Shown in pieces: positions 49,549 to 59,667 of a stretch of DNA of 64,000 bases. The DNA comes from Acanthochromis polyacanthus. Taxonomy: Eukaryota > Chordata > Actinopteri > Pomacentridae. The stretch spans positions 5,809,489 to 5,873,488 of the forward strand of contig NC_067113.1 in the NCBI RefSeq assembly GCF_021347895.1, in the 5' to 3' direction. The notes under the pieces were generated by a model that ran no database searches, had not been told where the DNA came from, and saw only the letters and a program-made list of their open reading frames with translations. Position 1 is the stretch's first letter. Every line of letters begins with the position of its first letter. Position numbers and translations under genes: made by a program.

Positions 49549-50425
49549 CTCATTCGCTGCCATTGACGTATAGACATCAATTAAAATCCGAACGTTCGCT
49601 GCCAATGACGTCTATAGACGTCAATCATGTTTTTTGACTGGGGGGCTGCAAGATAGTCTGTCGGAGCTTGTCGGTGAAAATCCTGGAGTTTTGGAACGTG
49701 AGAGTGTTGCGGTGGGCCAAAAGAATGACAAAGACAGTGACCATGGTGGGTCGACAGCAAAAAGTGCCGTTGCCAACAGCCGCTGGCGATTAAAGCCGCG
49801 CTAGTTTTCGGTTTCGGTTTCGCCACCACCACTCTCTTGAACTCATCTGACAAAGCCGAGTCAGATGAGTTTAGAGCGAGCACACATACACACACAGACA
49901 CACACACAGACACACACCTAAAAATAGATTGTTTATATTTTGTAAGATGTATTGTTCTGAACCAAAATGTTGACTTGTGTTGTTTGTTTGGAAATAAATG
50001 ATTTAGCTAACAAAAGGTTAAAAAGTTGACCTCAAAATGCTTTTTCCGAGTTGTTTTTGTTGTTTCATATAAGTAAACAACTGTTCAGTTGTGTGGGATG
50101 TCACTAAACCAAAAAATATTGGCATCAAAGTGATTGATGTGCCTCTCTGCACAAAAAGCTCGTTATCTCTGTTTTTTGATCAAAAACAGGTGTTTTTGCT
50201 GAAACTACCCTGTGTTCTGCTGCCGATAACTTTAGAACCGAAAATGCTAGAAACAAACTTTTTTTTCCTGATGAAAGAAGAGAATCTACACTTTCTTTCA
50301 ATAGTTTCAATGTTTATGTAGTCTTAAAACTTGATATTCTGTAGATCTTGAAAAATCTGTCAAAATTCTTAAAAACTCTGGCAGTAGGGGGCTCTTTGCT
50401 CTGAAAACAGCTGGCAGCCAATGAG
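49549..50425. mobile_element. TTAA-type inverted-repeat element, non-autonomous
   Basis: The ends are CTCATTCGCTGCCATTGACG at 49549 and, in reverse, CTCATTGGCTGCCAGCTG from 50425. On the right TTAA follows (50426-50429); on the left the matching bases are TAAA. The left end holds a second copy of TTCGCTGCCAATGACGTC and an 18-base palindrome (49606-49623). I take it as a piggyBac-like MITE; no transposase core is present. Confidence 0.55.
49606..49623. repeat. 18-bp perfect palindrome
   Basis: TGACGTCTATAGACGTCA equals its own reverse complement. It sits in the left end of the TTAA-type element, and a degenerate copy (TGACGTATAGACATCA) precedes it by about 43 bases. Confidence 0.9.
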
Positions 50426-50429
50426 TTAA

Positions 50430-51004
50430 TGAAAGGTAGAAGTAGAAGCTTTTCTGCTGCCAGGGTATTTCAGATAGACTCTTGGAGTGCTGCAGCTTTG
50501 ACATGTTAGTGAGCTGTTATTTGTAGAAGAGAAACTCCATATTTTCTGTAAATATTGCTTGCTTTCCGAAAAAACTAGACATGCACATTCTATTTGTAGC
50601 AAATAGGTAAAATGGCTCATCTTCTGAAATCCAGACTGACCTGCTAAAAAAAAATACAAACAAAACATGACGTCTCCAGCTGAGAAAAACTAGGTGCACT
50701 ACCTGAAGGACACATGTGTGGAGAGTGAGGATTATGTGTCCGAGGGAGATGGTCCTCTAATGTTGTACGTAATGTTTTAAATTGAGTCTGAATGTTTGAG
50801 CGTAAAGGTACATGTCCACATGATCTATCAATTTCTCACATCCCATTCATTGTCTATGTGAAACACACTGCCCTGCATGCTGGTTGCGTTGTAGCGCATT
50901 ACCCCGGACCTGCCTGCAGTTCATTTAGACAAAGTAGTTTGATTTCTACTTTACCTTTTACACCTAGATTTCTAAGGCAAGGTTAAACACAGTCTCTTAA
51001 TGTG
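50430..51004. other. no gene seen
   Basis: No exon, repeat terminus or RNA recognised. Confidence 0.4.
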
Positions 51005-51525
51005 CCAATATGCTGCTTAATGGATGCTATCCATTTTTCAGGGGCAAGTAAATGAGCTTCTGTTTTGCTTGTGTTTAATTGAAGGCAGTTGTCAGACATC
51101 CAGATATTAATGGCCTAAAAACAGTCATTTAAAATCGATAATGTGTTGCTCTCTTCTTGTGTGAATGAGTAATGTAACTGAATCCGCAAACAAATTATAT
51201 GAGATCTCACTAAAACGACTAATTGTCTGACCAAGAGGCAGGAAATAAAGTGAAAACAGCATTGGACCCCGGACAGAACCCTGTGGGACACCACAAGACA
51301 GATGAGGTGTATCAGACATGAACTGGCCCATCGAAAAAGACAACCTCCTGTAAGAGAGGTAGGATGAGAACGAATCCATGGCAGATCCTGAAATACCCAC
51401 TGACTGCTTAAGCCTATCTAACTGAATTCCATGATCAACAGTGTCAAAAGCAGAGCTGAGGTCAAGAAGTACCAATAATAGGTATTCATAACAATTTAGA
51501 ATTGTTGTGTAACTTGTATAAAAAT
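51005..51525 (-). mobile_element. L2/Rex-like LINE reverse-transcriptase fragment, minus strand
   Basis: On the minus strand the frame 51556 to 51125 contains LLVLLDLSSAFDTVDHGIQL, then SYRRLSFSMGQFMSDTPHLS and GVPQGSVRGPMLFSLYFLPL, the palm motifs, and a decayed YADD box (NLFADSVTLLI). The thumb follows in other frames to about 51005. Stops are present, and both ends are missing. Confidence 0.75.
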
Positions 51526-51740
51526 GTGTGTGTGTGTGTGTGGGGGGGGGGATCATAAAAGAGTTGAATTTCTTGGTTTCAAGATAAGAAAATAAAAAAA
51601 ATTTGATGAGAGGAAGTTTGCAGTTTTAAGTAAGACCTCTTGAAATCGGTCCCAGATATCACAGCATACCTTCAGGGGTTTAATGAAGTCCATGTCTCAA
51701 TGGGTCAGGGCTGTTTTGGCAGCTTTAATGCTAATGCGTT

Positions 51741-51799
51741 GTTGTTGTTGTTGATGTTGATGTTGATGTTGATGTTGATGATGATGATGATGATGATGA
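51741..51799. repeat. (TTG/ATG)n microsatellite
   Basis: About 60 bases of TTG, TTGATG and ATG units. Confidence 0.9.
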
Positions 51800-52246
51800 C
51801 AGTAATAAAACTTATAAGTACTTAAATGCAGGAGACTGTTTTGTAATTGAGTTTGTACATATTGCAATATAAACTACTAATCAGACATGAATACTATTTT
51901 TTGGAGAGTGGCTCTTCTTCTCTCCATCCTTTCAAAGCTGTTTTCTTTTCTGATTGAGAAGCTGCATCTTCCTCTTCCTTGCATGCAACTTTCTTTTTGC
52001 TAATCATTGTCTCATTTAATGGGGATCAGGGGGGAGTAGGGGGTCTGTGATCCCATCAATTAACAAACAACTTGATACTGGAAGAAGAATGCAGCAATAA
52101 TTCTATTATTTTTCCACGGGATGATTTTTGAATATTTGCAACCCATCTTCTCAGGATCTGTTGATCTAGAAGTTGTAATAAAAGAGCTAAAGCTAAAGGC
52201 CAGACTGAGAACAAAATAATACAGAACAAGGACAACAGCTAGAACT
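51800..52246. other. no gene seen
   Basis: Nothing recognised between the microsatellite and the inverted-repeat element. Confidence 0.4.
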
Positions 52247-52255
52247 GCGCTATGG

Positions 52256-52829
52256 CAGCCTAGCCGCGCGAGATAACCCACGGCAACGAATTTAATTCTC
52301 TGCCAGGGTAGGTCTAGTTACCCTCCATAAGGCTCGAGGTTGGATGCTCCTAAAACTGGCCGGACGAATCACCATGAAGTGTGGAGTCAGAAGGCGGGCG
52401 TAACGAAGTGACAACAGAGGCGCGACGATTCTGACATTGGAAACAACCGGCGCACAATAAACAGTTATCTTTCGACTCGGCTTTGACCACAGCCCTTAAA
52501 GATTTGAAGCTAAAATTCAACTTGAAAGATAAACAAAGGACGGCACTGAAGTGCTTCATTGAGAAGAAAGACGTATTTGGACTTATGCCGACGGGATATG
52601 GCAAATCCTTAATATACCAGTTGGCTCCGCTGGTTGGGAAGCTAATGGGACTTAGCCACAATCCGGCGCTCTTAGGAACTACGTCAGCCTATTCATTGTG
52701 CTGATTGGTTGTATAACTACCCAATTGCTGCAGAGTGATTTGAAAGACAACCTTTTAGCCCACCTCCCTCCCTGTCGAGCGTTCCTAGACCCTTGTGTCT
52801 TAAGAGCTGGGTCTAGCGTGGCTAGGCTA
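52256..52829 (+). mobile_element. small inverted-repeat element with RecQ-like fragment, 574 bp
   Basis: The ends are CAGCCTAGCCGCGC at 52256 and, in reverse, TAGCCTAGCCACGCTAG from 52829. The 9-bp direct repeat GCGCTATGG flanks it (52247-52255 and 52830-52838). A 9-bp duplication is more typical of Mutator-like or Merlin elements than of hAT (8 bp). No transposase is present; the only coding is a helicase fragment (52483-52704). Confidence 0.65.
52483..52704 (+). pseudogene. RecQ-type helicase motif I fragment
   Basis: The open frame reads LKFNLKDKQRTALKCFIEKK, then DVFGLMPTGYGKSLIYQLAP: a Q-like region and the Walker A loop PTGYGKS of RecQ-family DNA helicases. Motifs II to VI are missing and the rest ends at a TGA. 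There is no ATG in the frame before the helicase part. It appears captured or passively carried by the surrounding element; it cannot act as a helicase. Confidence 0.6.
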
Positions 52830-52839
52830 GCGCTATGGG

Positions 52840-54410
52840 GCAACAAGAACAGATATAGCTAATAATGGGAAGCAAACCAGCAGAAAGCACAGTTAGCGGC
52901 TAGACTAAACGCTGACAAAGGGGAGTAAGGTGAGGGTTGTGATGCAGGTGTATAGAGAAAGGAATCTAGATGGCTTGTCTAAGAAAGAGAGTCCAGCTGA
53001 ATCAAGGCAGAGGAGAAGGTGTGTGATTAAAAGAAATTCCAGACCGGCTTAGGTTCAAGAGGCAGGGGATCAATCAAGGCTTTTAAGGAATAGTGTGTTG
53101 ATTAGAGACAGGTGAGCCAGCCCCATTAAAAGTTGTCTTCACTTCTGTTAATGAGACAGACAAACACACACATTCACTCACTCATTCACTTACTTGATCA
53201 TGCCCAATGACAGGGAGAAAGTGGGGGGAGAGAGACTGCCAGCTAAGCAAAGGTAGAGGCAGGAGACCAGGCATTAGGGTGCTAGTATTAAATAAGATGC
53301 TGCAGATATCCTGTATGATTTATACTGAGTTGGGCCAGGTTTCTGAATGACATTATTCTCCTGGCTACACAGTACACCACTCCTATTATACAACATTGCA
53401 CATCATTTACTTTAAGCCTGGGGCTGAGGTGAGAGGAGAACATTCTCCTGTAGCTGCTCCTCATGTGATAGCTAGCAGATACATGATGGGAAGACATTTG
53501 TTCTCTCGTCCTCACCGTCTCCCGCAGATTTTTGATTCTAATAATATTCAATGGTAACATTTCCCTGCTATATCAGAGAGCCCAAGGCCATGGTAAAAGA
53601 ACATGTTGGAAAGTGGTTTTGCTCTATTGTGTTTCACACCTCTTTATTTCCGCACACTCAGAGACAAACAACTGCATCACACCAGAGGAGGCAGCAGACA
53701 GGATGAAGGGACATGTTAGCCACTCAGCGTGCGAACATTTGATTTACAGCTTGACGTGTCTGCACAGCACATTGATCAAGTGCTATTGATTGAGTCATGA
53801 ATGAAGCTAAATCAATGAATGGAGACCTTCAGCAGGGCACGGTGTTAACAAATGCGTCGGAAAGGTGGACAGACGAGATTTACTTCTGTGCTCTTTATGA
53901 TGCTCCTCTCACAATTCTTTGTGCTTTTGCTCTTCACTCGACTTAACCTTCTCCTACCCATGCTGTGAGTGTATAAGAGTGTAGGCAACAGGAAAAAAGA
54001 AAAGTGGTTGGCATTTATCGTGTCACAGTGCGGGTGTTTTTTCCTTAACCCAGAGTGAAAGAAACAAAAAATAAACACAATCAGAATTACAGCAATGTAA
54101 CTATCTGACTGTCTTCTGAGTAGCTATTTATAATGTATTTCAACAGCTATAGTATGGAATTCATATTTATATATTTCTTAACAAAGGTCTAGTTCAGCTG
54201 ACAGTCTTTCACTCTGTCAGAGACAATAAATGTCAGTTAAAAATGACAGTTTTTGTCTTGCCACATTTGATGTCTTGATTTCAGTTAGCTAGTTACACCA
54301 AAAAAAACTTCATGTTAGTAGCCTGTGTATTTTGGGCAAAGAATCACAGTCATGTATGCATGTCCAACTAATATTATCACTGGCATATAGTGTTTCAACA
54401 CACACAGACA
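52840..54410. other. no gene seen
   Basis: Short frames only. A/C-rich words near 53163-53190. Nothing recognised. Confidence 0.45.
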
Positions 54411-54620
54411 TACTATGTTTTTCTATCATTGTGGGGACATACCATTGATTCCCATTCATATCTAACCCCTAACCCTAACCCTAAAGAAACGTTTTTGCAC
54501 AACAACAACATGGCCAAGAAAACACTGTTTAAACTTGTGGGGACCGAAATGAGGTCCCCACAAGTGACATTGTTTTCGGTTTTCCTACAGTTGTGGGGAC
54601 ATTTGGTCCCCACAAGTATA
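54411..54620. repeat. fish interspersed repeat with two hairpins
   Basis: Sequence of the GTGGGGACA type. Hairpin 1: ACTTGTGGGGACC (54533-54545) with GGTCCCCACAAGT (54553-54565). Hairpin 2: TTGTGGGGAC (54591-54600) with GTCCCCACAA (54606-54615). TAACCCTAACCCTAA-like words at 54464-54483 are short and internal. Confidence 0.6.
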
Positions 54621-54640
54621 GCCAGCACCTGACCACACAT

Positions 54641-54644
<4 letters not shown>

Positions 54645-54702
<58 letters not shown>
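54645..54702. repeat. (CA)n microsatellite
   Basis: About 28 uninterrupted AC units. Confidence 0.97.
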
Positions 54703-54703
<1 letters not shown>

Positions 54704-54749
54704 TTTCCATTTTGTGGAAAAAGATTTACACACATACACATACATACAT

Positions 54750-55020
54750 CAACGGGAGACCCACTTCATGCCGTTGGGAATGGTCAAGAGTCAAGAATGG
54801 TGAAGATCTTTCAGGTCTTCACCATTCTTGAGCCTCTCCGCGACTCTGTGGACGGTCATCCAGCTGATGTTCAGCTGGTTGGCTCTGTCAGACTTGTTGT
54901 GGCCAGCAAGAAGAAGCGCAGATATCTCAACTCTTTTGACTTCCGTCTTGATACAACTTCACCGGAGAACAAATTTGTATTAATGACACCTGCCTGTAAG
55001 GTAGAACTTTCAGTTTGTTG
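54750..55020 (-). mobile_element. Tc1-like element fragment with helix-turn-helix, minus strand
   Basis: Minus-strand reading gives VEISALLLAGHNKSDRANQL then SWMTVHRVAERLKNGEDL, a helix-turn-helix start resembling fish Tc1-like transposases. A 16-bp perfect inverted repeat at 54791-54831 follows. No termini or catalytic part seen. Confidence 0.55.
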
Positions 55021-55099
55021 AATGGAATTTTTCAGTCCGACATGTAAACGTCTCTAAAGATCATGAAACTGAGTGTAACAGAACTTTTGCAAAGCCCGG

Positions 55100-55860
55100 T
55101 ACTTGCACACACAAAGTGCTGTTTACACATCCTTGAGACATTCTAAAGCACATATGCTCAAAAATTCACACATGAAGTCCCTGTATTGTAGGGAAAAATT
55201 ACACTAATACATATTTATATACCATCTGGGGACCCGCTTATGAACCTACATGCATGATCCTCTATATAAGGGGACACATTTGCCTATTTTTCTCTTAATC
55301 CTAGAGACAACAAGCAGCTTTCTGCTGATATATGCTTGCTGAGAGAGTGCATAAAGCTTCTTTGAAAGATTCCAGGACAGCTGGGACCAGGTATAATATT
55401 GGGGCGATGGACAAAACACAGTGGCAGACAGTATCTTCCTCCCTTTTGGAAGTAATTTTGCGAGCTGATAATGCAGCTACCAGATGCATTTGAAATGAAC
55501 ACATGCACATACAGACATATGAGTTCCCCTTTTAGAAGGAAGATATTTACACACTCAGACACCCGAGGTATAAGATTCTACCATCTGGAGACTTAGTCTG
55601 CTGAAACTGTTTGCTGAATGATGGTATAAAGCGTCTTTAAAAAATGCATGTCCTGTTAGGACCAGGTATAATATTTGGGCACACTGATAAAAAAGATAGG
55701 TATCTCCCTTTCAGCTGGAAGTAATTGTGAGCCATTTATGCACTTATCAGATGCATTTTAAAAACACACACTCACATACATGAGGTCCACATTTTGAAGA
55801 AATGTACTTACACTTTGGTACCCCTTAGGTGTAAGAACCTATCATGTGGGGACCTCCTAA
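55100..55860. repeat. diverged tandem duplication, about 275 bp units
   Basis: 55320-55570 and 55600-55810 share GGGACCAGGTATAATATT-like, GGAAGTAATTTTG-like and CAGATGCATTT-like words in the same order. The flank ACCATCTGGGGACCCGCTTA (55220) recurs near 55830 and at 58110. Confidence 0.55.
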
Positions 55861-56349
55861 TCCAATTATATTTACGACTTTGATATAAAGGGACAGACTT
55901 TGAAAACCTGCATTATGTGTTTTGTGGGTCCTCTCTGTCATATATTTAAGAAATATAAATGCTAGTTTGATGACCTAGAACATGTATATGTGAGAAATAT
56001 GCAATAAACATAGGCTTTGATAAAATGTGTACCTCATCAAGAGTCAAGTTCCTTGTAATCATGGGAAAGAATGCTGTAGATTTGGCTACAAGAGAAGTCG
56101 CTATTAATCATTCCGTGGCTATTTTGGTTGTGAGTGAGGCAGGGTTACATTTAGGATTACAGAGAAGGATTTAATGCTCAGGCACAAGCAGGTATCCACC
56201 ACTGAACAGGAAACTTTGACACATAAAAGAAGTGTCTTGAACTAATTACCTCCGGCATGACCACGAAGGGAGTGTAATCACCCCCACATGGTGTGGTTCA
56301 TTCTACACAAGGAAAAGTTGTGAATAGAATAAAATAGTGGATATTCTGG

Positions 56350-56945
56350 GCTTCAAAGTTAATAATAATAAGAAAGGGCATGACTACAACAGTTGGCATT
56401 GTACCAGTCCCAGATGTGCCATTTAAACACATCCCTATGGATTTTGTGGACATGATAAAAATCGCTTCATCAAAAATATATGCTGGCAGTGGTGGATAAA
56501 TTCAGCAGATGGATTGAGGAAATACTATCTAAGTCTAAATATGCAGACCCTGTAGCTAAGTTCCTGTGCAGAGAGGTGACACCATAATTTGGTATACCTT
56601 GTGTGATCAGCTCAGATAATGAGAGAGAGTTTGTGGGAGAAATTTGAAAACTATGTTACTAGAGTTGGGAATAAAGTCACAATTAGAATGGAGTGTCATT
56701 AAATAAATTACTAAAGATATGTACAAATGCAGGTTTGAACTGGATGCATGCACTGCCAATAGCATTGATGTGTTATAGAGGGAGTGTAAATAGAGAAACA
56801 TTACTAACACTACATGAAGTGGTTTCTAGTCTTCCGATGCCTGCACTTGTATTTAAAGACGATGGGCCCCGCATTGGAGGTGCTGGAGAATGATATGAAA
56901 ATCCTTGTTCAGCACATAGCTACTGTGCACAACAGTATATTTTCT
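56350..56945 (+). pseudogene. broken retroviral-type integrase remnant
   Basis: Several frames with stops between them resemble the catalytic core of a retroviral (rve) integrase, in the style of fish endogenous retroviruses or Gypsy-type elements. The region with the first Asp, the Ser-Ser-Asp-Asn box and a shortened segment after it are visible; at least four stops or frame breaks interrupt. No LTR, gag, protease or envelope region was found nearby, so it is an isolated, inactive fragment. Confidence 0.6.
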
Positions 56946-57225
56946 TATGTTGCCTTGAATTAGACAACAGAATCCACACTAGCATTAAGCATTAAGTCAA
57001 CATGTAAATATGTATATATATTTTCTGTGACTATAACAGTTATTATCTGCTGTCTTCTTTCAGCTGAAATCTGTTAAGAAGTGTTCTATTATATTACAAC
57101 AACAGGTGGAAACACAACAGTGACCTGACGAAGCTCCACCTCAAATATACGACACATCAGAGACATCAGGTGACATCAGGTGACAGTTTGTTCCTGTTCA
57201 GGTGTGGATGAGAGGAGACACAGCA

Positions 57226-57955
57226 ACAGACAGACGGTAAGATTTTGTTTCACCTCACAGATAGTTGGGACAGTTACAGCAGGACTGAAGTATTGCAGGA
57301 CAGAAACTCTTCACCTGAACCTGCTGCTGAATGAAAAACATTCAGAGAAACTTTGCAATACAGGAAGGGAACTGACTTTATATTTTCGTGTGCCGATGCC
57401 TCCAATCATCTACTGCTGTCTCAAACTTTATTTAAACCTTTATTTGATCAGTGTCAATGCTGTTATTGTGTGATTGCTGTAAACTGTCAGACGAAGAAAA
57501 TTTTAGATTCAATAGAAGGAAATCACTGAAATCACTGCTGCCATTGACCTTTGAGCAAATCCTGCCAGTCGCAGCACACTGAATAACCAAAGCAACTGTG
57601 TAACTTAGTATATTTACTTAAGTTAATGCAAAGATGCTTAAACAGGTTTCCTTACTTTACAAATGCTGATGTTTACATATGAAAAATTAACTATTTTCAA
57701 ACATTTACTCCACATTTATGACTATCTTCATGTAACCAGTATATTCTGGGCTTTGGTTAAAATTTAACTTGTGGACTTTCTTCAATTATATTTATGGTCT
57801 GTATTTCAAGCATTATAATTTATCTGCAAGCAGCAGCACTCGCATTTATTTCTTCCAGTAAGAACATGTTGTAGTTTTATGGATTTTTGGAAATGGACTT
57901 CTGGACTCAGTTTGTCCAGCAGTGATTGTTGGACTGAACCCTTGCTGACACGCTT
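57226..57955 (+). repeat. duplicated TRIM 5' block, distal copy
   Basis: Matches 58667-59445 along its length (for example GGACAGAAACTCTTCACCTG, ATTGACCTTTGAGC, CTTGTGGACTTTCTTCAA, CTTCTGGACTCAGTTT). It begins with the exon-like CAGACAGACG followed by GTAAGATTTT (donor at 57237). This copy is about 2.4 kb before the TRIM start codon. Confidence 0.75.
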
Positions 57956-58215
57956 GCACAATGAGACTATTCAGACATATTCCTATGTTCACATACAAAC
58001 ACTCACAGATGTTGTGCTGTTTACATACTCACCAGGCGCACTTAAAATGCACACACTCACGTGAATGATGTCCCCAAATTTGTGAAAAACATTTACACTC
58101 ATATACACTCAAAAACCATCTGGGGACTCGCATATGGACCTACACACCTGATCTTCCATATAAGGGTTTTCACCTCTAACATCAAACATCACTGAGGAAG
58201 ATAACCATCTTGGTT
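57956..58215. repeat. copy of the 55.2-kb repeat family
   Basis: ACCATCTGGGGACTCGCATA and ATCTTCCATATAAGGG match words near 55225-55280. It lies between the two copies of the TRIM 5' block. Confidence 0.5.
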
Positions 58216-58639
58216 TGTTGAGTGAAAAAGAACATAAATGAGAGGATGAGGAGATGATTGAGGTGTAGGCTTAATGCTGACTTTACTGCTTTTCTGTGCA
58301 TTAATTTAACAGTCATAATAGTCAGAATGTTACTTTTATCAATATCTGATGTTGTTTCCTTGAATTTTGATTTGAACGAATGTAGTTTTAAAACTTTTCA
58401 ATATCCCTGTTCTCAGCTTATACAAATATATAAAATTATCAATAATAGGAAATAGCGGTAATGTTGCTTAAGCAAATACAGTAAATGAAAGTTATTTCAC
58501 AGTCAAACCTTGTAAAAGACCGAATTCACTTTGAAAAAAGCAAATATTTTCAATGTGGATGGTATGTAAAGGTGCGGCCCTTTTTCATTTTATTTTTTTA
58601 CATTTAACAAGGAAAATAAAAAAACAATTCTGATTATAT

Positions 58640-58677
58640 AAATATCTGATTATAATATCTGCAGCAGCAGACAGACG
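58640..58677 (+). other. probable non-coding first exon of the TRIM gene (3' edge)
   Basis: The sequence GCAGCAGCAGACAGACG ends at a consensus donor GTAAGATTT (58678). The acceptor CTGTGTTTTCAG at 59639-59650 lies before the coding exon, giving a 5' UTR intron of about 970 bp. The transcription start is not visible. Confidence 0.5.
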
Positions 58678-59445
58678 GTAAGATTTGATATCACCTCACA
58701 GATAGTTGGGACATTTACAGCAGGAGTGAAGTACTGCAGGACAGAAACTCTTCACCTGAACCTGCTGCTGAACGAAAAACACTCAGAGAGAAACCTGACT
58801 CAGGAAGGGAACTGACTTTATGTTTTCGTGTGGCGATGTCTCCAATCATGTACTGCTGTCACAAACTATATTTAAACCTTTGTTTGATCGGTGTCGGTGC
58901 TGTTATTGTGCGATTGCTGAAAGGTGTGAGAATTTGGAGAATACTTTAGATTTCATGAAAGGAAATCATTGCTGCCATTGACCTTTGAGCCAGTCCTGCC
59001 AGTCTCAGCACGTTGAATAAACAAAGCAGCCGTGGTGGAATGTAACTAAGTACATTTACTCCAGTGAGCAGAGATGTGAGGTGCTTCAAAAGCTTTTCTT
59101 ACTTTACAAATGTTGATGTTGACAAACAAAAAACAAACTATTGTCACATTTGTAGCCCACAGTTCTCAATAGTTTCCTCTGCTAATTTTATCCGTTATGT
59201 TCTCCATAGTTCATCCAGTCATTCTCAACATTGGTTCACATCAACATGTGAAATTTTAGCTAAAATTTAACTTGTGGACTTTCTTCAAGTATTTTTATGG
59301 TCTGTAATTCATGAATCAGAATTTATGTGCCAGCAACAGCAGCCATGTTTCCTCCAGTAAGAATATTTTTGAGTTTTATGGATTTTTAGAGCTGGACTTC
59401 TGGACTCAGTTTATCCAGCAGTGATTGTTAGACCGAACCCTCCTT
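58667..59445 (+). repeat. duplicated TRIM 5' block, proximal copy
   Basis: Proximal partner of 57226-57955, 5' of the TRIM coding exon. Identity is high over about 700 bases with small indels. Carries the same donor (58678) as the distal copy (57237). Confidence 0.75.
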
Positions 59446-59667
59446 TATTACTGGGAGACAATCACCACCAACAAACACAACATTAAATCCAGCAGCTGAC
59501 AGATATGGGTCCACAGACTCTGTTCAAGCAGGAAAACCTTCTCAAGATGCTGAACTGTCAGAACTCTGTTGTTTCTGTTTTTTATGATTGAAGTGAAATC
59601 TAAATGTTTTGACCTCGACTCACTGGACTCTGTGTCTGCTGTGTTTTCAGCTTCACTCACACAATAA

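Noticed and set aside
52483..52704. RecQ helicase host gene
   Set aside because: Only motif I remains, no ATG precedes it, and the piece lies between transposon-like ends with a duplication.
54593..55021. 142-aa frame across the (CA)n tract
   Set aside because: The frame is open only because of the microsatellite; the minus strand explains the rest as a Tc1 fragment.
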